Notes under the pieces: model-generated
Told to the model about the DNA's origin: nothing
The model's input: the letters and a program-made list of their open reading frames with translations, nothing else
The model's database searches: none
Made by a program: the position numbers and the translations under genes
Shown here: one piece after another, positions 57,949 to 64,000 of the stretch
How positions within the stretch are numbered: the first letter of the stretch is position 1
How the letters are laid out: every line of letters begins with the position of its first letter
Assembly (NCBI GenBank): GCA_039545355.1
Contig: BCJJ01000045.1
Span: 28,501-92,500 of the forward strand
Length of the DNA stretch: 64,000 nt
Direction of reading: 5' to 3'
Source: Trichosporon coremiiforme
Lineage: Eukaryota > Basidiomycota > Tremellomycetes > Trichosporonales > Trichosporonaceae

Positions 57949-60008
57949 TCTGTCGGCTCTGTGAAAGTTGGAAAGGGGTGTGGAACGGCGTCGAAGGCCG
58001 TCTCTTTAATCGTCTAATCGCAAGGTTGATGCGGGGGTGTTTTGAAAGAGGTTGAACAGTCGTGGGTGGTGGACACGGCGACAATGTTGAAGGCAAAGGT
58101 ACACTGATCGGCAGAAGAAAGAAAGGCAATGCCAGAATGTCGGTCTCTGCTGTCGGGAGTCGATGGCAGTGCTCGGCGGGTGACGCGACGGTGCAAAAGG
58201 GAGCCAAGAGATCAGTAGATCGGAGCAAAGAAGCAAAGAGTGGAGAGGGGAAGAGTGCGAAGGAGGCAGCTGTGCGGCCAGGCCGAAGAGTGAGACCCAA
58301 GTGTTCGGGAGAATGCAGTAAGTGATGTACGCAGAAGGTACGCCGTCTGCTCTGTGAGTGTTGCGGGTACGGCGGGTACGGCGGTGATGAGGGTGGCCAG
58401 AACGGGCTGGGACAGCGAGTAGGCTGCAAGAAGTTGAAAGGGCTGCCAGGGCGTAGCAGGGAACGACAGGGCCTCCAGGGACAGGTCAGGCAGCAGGGAC
58501 AGGGAAGGGATCCAGGAAACGCAGGGCTGACGCGAAAAAACAGGGTCCCACAGCCGCCAGCTAGAGAATCGCCCTCCGTACAGCAGTGACGAGAACCCCG
58601 ACGTCTGGCGCGACTGGAGCGAGTGGACGCCATGGACCGCCCAGAGCTTGCTGAGCTTGCTGAGCTTGCTGAGCTTGCTGAGCTTGCTGCTCCCGATGAG
58701 GAACGTAACACGTTCCATCTCACTAGTCCTCTGACTAACCGCGGCCCAGCTGCCGCAGATCATCCGCACGTCCTACGCGTTCGCATCCCAATCTTAAGCG
58801 CCCAGAAGCAGCGGGTCGTTGTTTCGTCTTATTATGCATCCACCGCGAGAAGGTCCGAGCGTGGATTCCCAAACTACAGAGTTTCAGCGGGAGTACCTTA
58901 TCCTTCCAAGGCGAGACACACCGCTGCCGGCCTTCCCCGCTTGCACCCAAGTGTCCGCGCTAAGTACTTCAAAGTGTGCATGCAAGTGCGATAAGTGCAC
59001 TCTGACGGCAAATTGCTATTCATCCACAACAGAGTTGTAAAGCTTACGCTCCCAGACGAACGCAGGAGCTTGCGACGTCCTCGTAGCTAACCACAAGCAG
59101 CGAGTAAGACGCCCGGAGCAGCCTACTCGGAGCCGTAGTGCAGGATCGATCCAAAGGAAGCCGCCGTGCAGCCAAGCAAGCGCGTCTTGATGAATCACTG
59201 AACGTGCCGTCCTAGAGGGGAAGCCCCTCAAGCCATTGATTCATCGACATTGCCACGCCTAGCAGCTGCATGCCTGCCACGAATTTGAGGGCATAGGGGT
59301 CTCATGGAGAGTTGCCGCACCGCAACCAGTAACAGCTAGTCACCTTGGGAACGGTAGACTGCGCCGAGGTAGAGTAATAGTCAATGGGAGAGAGGCGCAA
59401 TGGTGTTCGGGGGCTTGCCGGCTTGACAGGTGCTTGGCAGCGAAACAGCCGTAGTACGCGCGAGTAGCGACGCGTCTTGGAGGGATCTGGCTGAGACACT
59501 AAAGAGGCAGACTCCGACTGCGGGCCAACTCCGGCGATAACACACCTCTTCCTCCTGACTTTTGGCGTGCGCACCAATGTAACGACGCGCATGAACATGG
59601 TGTGGCGTCCTAACTCTTCCAGTCGCAGAACCGCAGACGCAAATAACTGATCGGCCTGCGCCTGGCCGATGCCAAGGCTGCCGACACCTGACGGGTCCGA
59701 ACCTGCAATGCGTGGCGTTTTCCGAGCCCCTGCACTTCCCAGCAACTTTTCCTCCTTCCTGGATGTGTCCTGGCTCTGTCATTCTACGTTCCTGCGCTAT
59801 CATACCTGTTTGCGGGCCTGACAGGCCATACGCTGCGGGCTGCGCAATGTCTGCGCAGGCTTCAGGCGTCGCCGATACAGATCTGTATCTGTCAGGTTGA
59901 TGCGCGGCCATCGGCCCACACTAGCTGATTGGGGAAGATGCATGCGTCATGAAAAGCTGGCTAGATGCTGATAATGGCTGGAAGCGGACTACGCGCGGCG
60001 CAGTCTAT
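57949..60008. other. Intergenic, 2.1 kb
   Basis: Space between two minus-strand genes. Apart from the 9-base tandem repeat at 58644-58688, I see no supported feature. Short frames exist on both strands but lack any family likeness. Confidence 0.5.
58644..58688. repeat. Five tandem copies of GAGCTTGCT
   Basis: The 9-base unit GAGCTTGCT occurs five times without interruption. On one strand it would encode Glu-Leu-Ala repeats, but the frame has no other coding sign. It is a short minisatellite. Confidence 0.85.
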
Positions 60009-61683
60009 CTACTCGCTCTTCTCGCCTTCCTTGTCCTCCGTCTCGTCCGTCTCGTCCTTTGCGCGGCGCTCAACAATTCGGTCAACGATGCCAAACTCTT
60101 GCGCCTCCTGCGCCGTCATGAAGTAGTCACGCTCGAGCGCCGTCGCTGCGAGATCCCGTCAGTGGCCGTACAGGTGCGAAGCAAAAAGGACACTCACTGA
60201 AACGCTTGCGCGCGTCCTCGATGCTCTCGCCTTCCCTCCTGCAGTGCTCGGCGTAGATGTTCGTGAGCACGTCTCGGATGCGAAGGATCTCCTTGGCGTG
60301 CAGGGCAATGTCGCTCGCCTGGCCCGACGCGCCGCCGGATGGTTCTGCTGTCAGCTGATGTCTGGTGAGACCCTAAACGCTGCCACAGGACTGACGACGG
60401 GCCCACTGGATCTCATTCCCTGCAGTGATCTCCGCTGCCGGTGAGGCTGAGATCCGACACCTGAGGCCGAAGACGACCGAGCGAACACCCAACATGTGTT
60501 GCACTGCGCAGTTGCGCGTTCAGGTTTGGAAAAAGGTGAAGCGCTCAGAGAGGTCACGCATTCAGTGAAGTGGCCAGAGGCACAGGCATGCCTCAGGATC
60601 AACTCGTCCCTGCGCGTTTCGGGGTGCGGTGGTCCGCCGCTGCGCACCGAAATGATAACACGGCTACGATCGGTGCACATGTCGGCATGCAAGCATGCCG
60701 AATGACGATATGGCGGGGCGGAACGCACCGCCTCCGCATCGTGCTTCTCGGCAGCGGCACCGATCTGCGACACCGACAGCGCTTGTCGGCGATCGCTTCG
60801 TCTTCTCCGGTGCACATCACGCCTCCTCAACGAAAGTACACTCACGGTGGATCATTACACTCGAGTGCTTCAGACTGAAGCGCTTGCCCTTCTCACCGCC
60901 GGCGAGCAGGAGCGAACCCATGCTCGCCGCCTGGCCCAGCACGAACGTATGCACTGGCGACGAAATGTACTGCATCGTGTCGTAAATCGCAAGTCCGGCC
61001 GTCACGCTTCCTCCAGGCGAGTTGATGTACAGCCTGATCGGTCGAGACGCGTCCTCGGCCTCCAGGAACAGCAGCTGCGCTGTGATCAGTCCAGACATGC
61101 TGTCGTTCACCTGCTGTTAGCTGGCTGATCGTCCCGGAAACTTCAGTGCGCAACCCAACACGGCGGATGGGCATATGGCCCAGATAGCAAAGCAAACGAC
61201 AGCTGAGTTCTGTCGTTGCAGCAATCTCGTACTCACCGGACCTCCGAGGAAGATGACTCGCTCACGCAGCAGGCGCGAGAAAATGTCATAACTCCGCTCA
61301 CCACGGGCCTGCTGTCAGCTACGCCGTTGTTGATTTCAGCTCTGGTCCAAACTGCTCCGCTGCACTACCGACGTCGCCCCTAGACTTCCACCAGGAGATA
61401 CAATACGTCGGAACTCCCCCGCATCGTCTGAACTTCTACAAGGGATGTCGCTATTGCTGACGGCAGCAGAGCGTGCTGACTCCACAGAGATCCCACCAGC
61501 CATATCATGACTCACAGTCTGCTCCACGACAATCGGCACCAAGCTTCCCCTAGTCACCGGGTTCGCTTGCGGGTCGGGGAATCCCTCGGCGGCTCCGTAT
61601 ATGCTGGTGGGGTTGAAGAAGCCGCGCTTCGCTGACGGGGCGGCCAATTGCCGCGCGGTGCGGAGAACGCTCAGGCCTCGCAT
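60009..61683 (-). CDS. CLPP: Mitochondrial ATP-dependent Clp protease subunit ClpP
   Basis: Serine protease barrel that works with ClpX in the mitochondrial matrix. The N-terminus [20 protein letters not shown] is basic and likely a mitochondrial presequence. Then [40 protein letters not shown] and [20 protein letters not shown] are ClpP signatures; the nucleophile is in [12 protein letters not shown], the catalytic His in [15 protein letters not shown], and the Asp lies near [20 protein letters not shown]. The tail is acidic. Introns: 61309-61515 (207 nt), a short one after GGP, 60345-60845 (501 nt) and one near 60160. ClpP is absent from many yeasts but known in other fungi. Exon ends were chosen for frame continuity. 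Confidence 0.92.
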
Positions 61684-61979
61684 CTTGTGTCGGACCCGAT
61701 GGAGGTAGAGGTGTGTCGATTCGGTTACCGAACGTTGAGTCGTGCAATGCAAGAGAGGGTGGTCGAGACTGACTTTGATGACGTCCGTTAGCGCATCGGC
61801 AATGTTCGTCTGCGGCTGGCGGTGGAGGTCCCCAGTGGCAAATTAGGTCCCGGGCGCCGCCTAGTCCGCACGTTCGAAGCAACGCTGCCATGTTGTCTAG
61901 CAAATTATTTGCATGATGATGGTAAATGGTACAAGCTACACTGTAGACACGTGATTATCAGTAAGGTATATACAATGGG

Positions 61980-63998
61980 TTACGCAACGATCGTCGACGC
62001 CGCTGGCGTCACGAGCACAGCCGGGGGGTGCTGTCCCGTCGGGGCAGGGGTCACGTTTGCACTCTCGGGAGCAGTGGTGACGCCGCTCGGTGCCCCGGTC
62101 GTGAGCATGAGGCCTGTCGTCCCGGGCGTCGCGGCCGTAGAAGCGTCAAGGGACCCGTTGGCCGTTCCGTTCGGGACGACCGTCACACCGAGAGCGTTGG
62201 CCGCTTGTTCGGCATACTTGGCCTGCTCCGCGGCCTTGGCAGCCTCCTCCTTTTCCTTCCTCCACGCTGCCTTGGCGTCGTTTACGAGTTTGAGCTTGGC
62301 AGCGCGCTGCTGGCTCATAGGCGCGCGCTTCGAGGAGCGCGCCTGATCGAGCCGGATCGCGTCAGACGAAAAGCCGGGGAGAGCGCGGCCGAACAAGCTT
62401 TCGTAGGCAAACTGCACGTCCTTGCGGTCGATCGTGGCCGACTTTCTGTGCTTTGCCAGCTGCGAGGAGGTCTGCGATACTAGGTCAACGTACTCGTCCG
62501 TCAGGTTCAGGAGCACGTCTTCTACCGGCCAGTCGACGTTCAGCGACGCGTCGATCGTCTCGGCAAACTCCTGCATCTTCATCTTCTTCTGACCAGGTAG
62601 GCCGGTCGCGCCTTCCAGCTCGTGCTTCTTGCCCTTGTCGAGCTCGGCCTTTGACTCGATCTCGCCGTCGGCAAGCGCGCGGAGGTCAGACGGCAGCTGC
62701 TCGCCGAGGACGTTTGTAAGAACGGGGTTTGTCGCTAAACCCTCCAGCAGCGTGGCTCGTCCAGCGCTTCGCGCGGGAACCTGGTGCGCCAGCAGGAGCT
62801 GTTCTTGCAGCGCCTTGTCGGTCTCGGGCGTCGGCTGCCACGTCGTCTTGCTCATGACAGACTGCGAACGGTCGAGCAGGGCGCCGGGCACCTCGTTTGT
62901 TGGTCGCATCGGCGCCGCTTGCGCCGTCGGCACGACATTCTTCTTGTCGAGATCCGACAGGATCATGCCCGGCGTCAGGTGCTGTCCCGGCGGCACCTGG
63001 ACCATGCCCGGTGGCCGGATCGGCGAGCCCGCCGCCGCGTTTTGGTTGATCGGAATGCCCTGCGGGAACGCACGCTGCTGGTTTTGTTGTTGTTGTTGTT
63101 GTTGTTGTTGCTGAGCCGCTGCCATCGCCGCGTTAAGGTTGGGCCGCACCGCAGGAGATTGGGGTCCGGGGCTTTGTGACTGCGCCTGCATGTTACGCTG
63201 CTTGTTAGGCGGAATGTAGAGGTTCGACTGGTTTAAGACTGGGAACCCGATCGGGCGCGCTTGCATCATCGCCGGGCTCTGAACTCCCTGCCCATTGTTG
63301 GGAAGCTGCATAGGCGGCTGTTGCGGGGGTTGCGCGGGGACCTGTTGTGGAGTAGGAGCTTGCGAAGGCGCCTGAGGCGTTGACGCTTGAGGTGTCGAGA
63401 CCTGGCCCTGCTGCGCCTGCTGCTGGGCAGCAGCCTGGGCCTGCGCTTGCTGGACAAGCTGCTGGCTTTGCAGGTTGATGTTGCCATAGAATAACGCCCT
63501 CAACTTTGGATTCTTCTCAAACGCCTTGTTGCGCTCAGCTTCGGGCAACTGGGCGAGACGGGCTCGGATCTCAAGTATGTGGGCGTGAGGATTGGGCGGC
63601 TGTTGAGGCTGCTGCTGTTGTTGTTGAGGGGCCTGGGGCTGCTGCTGCTGGGGCTGAGGCTGTGGCGGCTGCGGCTGTACAGGTTGTTGAGGCTGCTGCA
63701 CCTGTTGCTGTTGGGGCTGTTGCTGCTGAAGTTGGGGCTGTTGCTGCTGCGGTTGCTGCATCTGCTGAGGCAGCTGCTGTTGCTGCATCTGCGGCGTGCC
63801 GGCGTTCGGCGGCCGCGGCGAGCCAAAGTTGTTCTGGTTGTTTTGCTGGGCGGCGTTGGCTAGGGCAGCTGCTCGGGCGAGCTGCTGCACCTGCTGAGGC
63901 GTGAGCTGCATGCCCGCATTTTGTACCTGTTGCTGGGCCTGGAGCAGCTGAGCAGCCTGCGCCGCCTGGACGACCTGTGCGGCCTGCGGCTGCTGCAT
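61980..63998 (-). CDS. TAF12: TFIID/SAGA subunit Taf12 (5' end outside the window)
   Basis: Histone-fold subunit shared by TFIID and SAGA; pairs with Taf4 in TFIID and Ada1 in SAGA. The visible part begins in a Gln/Pro-rich low-complexity region with long CAA/CAG runs (for example PQQQQQQP-like stretches), then contains LTPGMILSDLDKKNVVP and the histone fold: FAETIDASLNVDWPVEDVLL, NLTDEYVDLVSQTSSQLAKH and RKSATIDRKDVQFAYESLF, followed by GRALPGFSSDAIRLDQAR, matching the Taf12 motif near PGF. The C-terminus is Thr/Ala/Val-rich and variable. The frame is open to the window end, so the start codon probably lies beyond it. One exon in the visible part. Confidence 0.92.
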   Translation of the reverse strand: MQQPQAAQVVQAAQAAQLLQAQQQVQNAGMQLTPQQVQQLARAAALANAAQQNNQNNFGSPRPPNAGTPQMQQQQLPQQMQQPQQQQPQLQQQQPQQQQVQQPQQPVQPQPPQPQPQQQQPQAPQQQQQQPQQPPNPHAHILEIRARLAQLPEAERNKAFEKNPKLRALFYGNINLQSQQLVQQAQAQAAAQQQAQQGQVSTPQASTPQAPSQAPTPQQVPAQPPQQPPMQLPNNGQGVQSPAMMQARPIGFPVLNQSNLYIPPNKQRNMQAQSQSPGPQSPAVRPNLNAAMAAAQQQQQQQQQQNQQRAFPQGIPINQNAAAGSPIRPPGMVQVPPGQHLTPGMILSDLDKKNVVPTAQAAPMRPTNEVPGALLDRSQSVMSKTTWQPTPETDKALQEQLLLAHQVPARSAGRATLLEGLATNPVLTNVLGEQLPSDLRALADGEIESKAELDKGKKHELEGATGLPGQKKMKMQEFAETIDASLNVDWPVEDVLLNLTDEYVDLVSQTSSQLAKHRKSATIDRKDVQFAYESLFGRALPGFSSDAIRLDQARSSKRAPMSQQRAAKLKLVNDAKAAWRKEKEEAAKAAEQAKYAEQAANALGVTVVPNGTANGSLDASTAATPGTTGLMLTTGAPSGVTTAPESANVTPAPTGQHPPAVLVTPAASTIVA

Positions 63999-64000
63999 GT

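Noticed and set aside
56314..58017. Long plus-strand reading frame of 567 codons opposite the GH71 gene
   Set aside because: It runs antisense through a well-supported secreted enzyme gene, including its intron. Biased codon use of the sense gene removes stops on the other strand; no family feature is present.

Overview
The window is nuclear DNA of a fungus, most likely a basidiomycete yeast of the Tremellomycetes (Cryptococcus/Trichosporon type). The basis is the gene content (alpha-1,3-glucanase, isocitrate lyase, Tps1, complex I), many very short introns (often 36-60 nt) with a CTGAC- or CTAAC-like branch site just upstream of the acceptor, GC-rich third codon positions and tightly packed genes on both strands. 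The species was not determined. I recognise 29 protein genes and no tRNA, rRNA, CRISPR array, transposase or reverse transcriptase.

Layout. 0-9 kb: trehalose-6-phosphate synthase, a 4.9 kb gene-poor stretch with E-box and inverted-repeat structure, then an MFS transporter of the Dal5 type. 9-13.7 kb: an unknown protein, an endonuclease V-like protein, complex I subunit NDUFS5, a NAT9-type acetyltransferase and proteasome subunit alpha-7. 13.8-20.5 kb, all on the minus strand: SAGA subunit Spt3, a Cdt2-like WD40 protein and pseudouridine synthase Pus7. 20.5-28.4 kb: a 2.3 kb gap, isocitrate lyase with a C-terminal SKL, an unknown gene with an apparent frameshift and a DUF6314 protein. 28.4-39.5 kb: acireductone dioxygenase, a germinal-centre-type kinase, ribosomal protein eS21, a JMJD7-like JmjC protein and phospholipase Nte1. 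39.6-49.7 kb: Rrn3 head-to-head with an RNase III, a His-rich unknown protein, a UBE2S-type E2 and a DMT transporter. 50.2-64 kb: methionyl-tRNA synthetase head-to-head with Grc3, then Efg1, a secreted GH71 glucanase, mitochondrial ClpP and the 5'-incomplete Taf12.

Most genes are unrelated housekeeping genes, as expected for a fungal chromosome. One loose theme is ribosome production: Rrn3 (Pol I initiation), an RNase III beside it, Grc3 (rRNA processing kinase), Efg1 (40S maturation), Pus7 and eS21. Spt3 and Taf12 are both SAGA components; UBE2S and the Cdt2-like protein are both ubiquitin-system cell-cycle factors.

I did not find a clearly new multi-gene system. The points most worth a second look are: the peroxisomal signal of isocitrate lyase sitting on a tiny last exon behind an intron that stays open when retained; the intronless, bacterial-looking endonuclease V-like gene; the RNase III/Rrn3 head-to-head pair; several odd introns (GT-TG, GC-AG, start-codon-only exon, long introns in eS21 and ClpP); and the CACGTG/CCCACG cluster in the 4.9 kb gap. 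Exon boundaries given here come from reading splice consensus plus protein family continuity, without transcripts.
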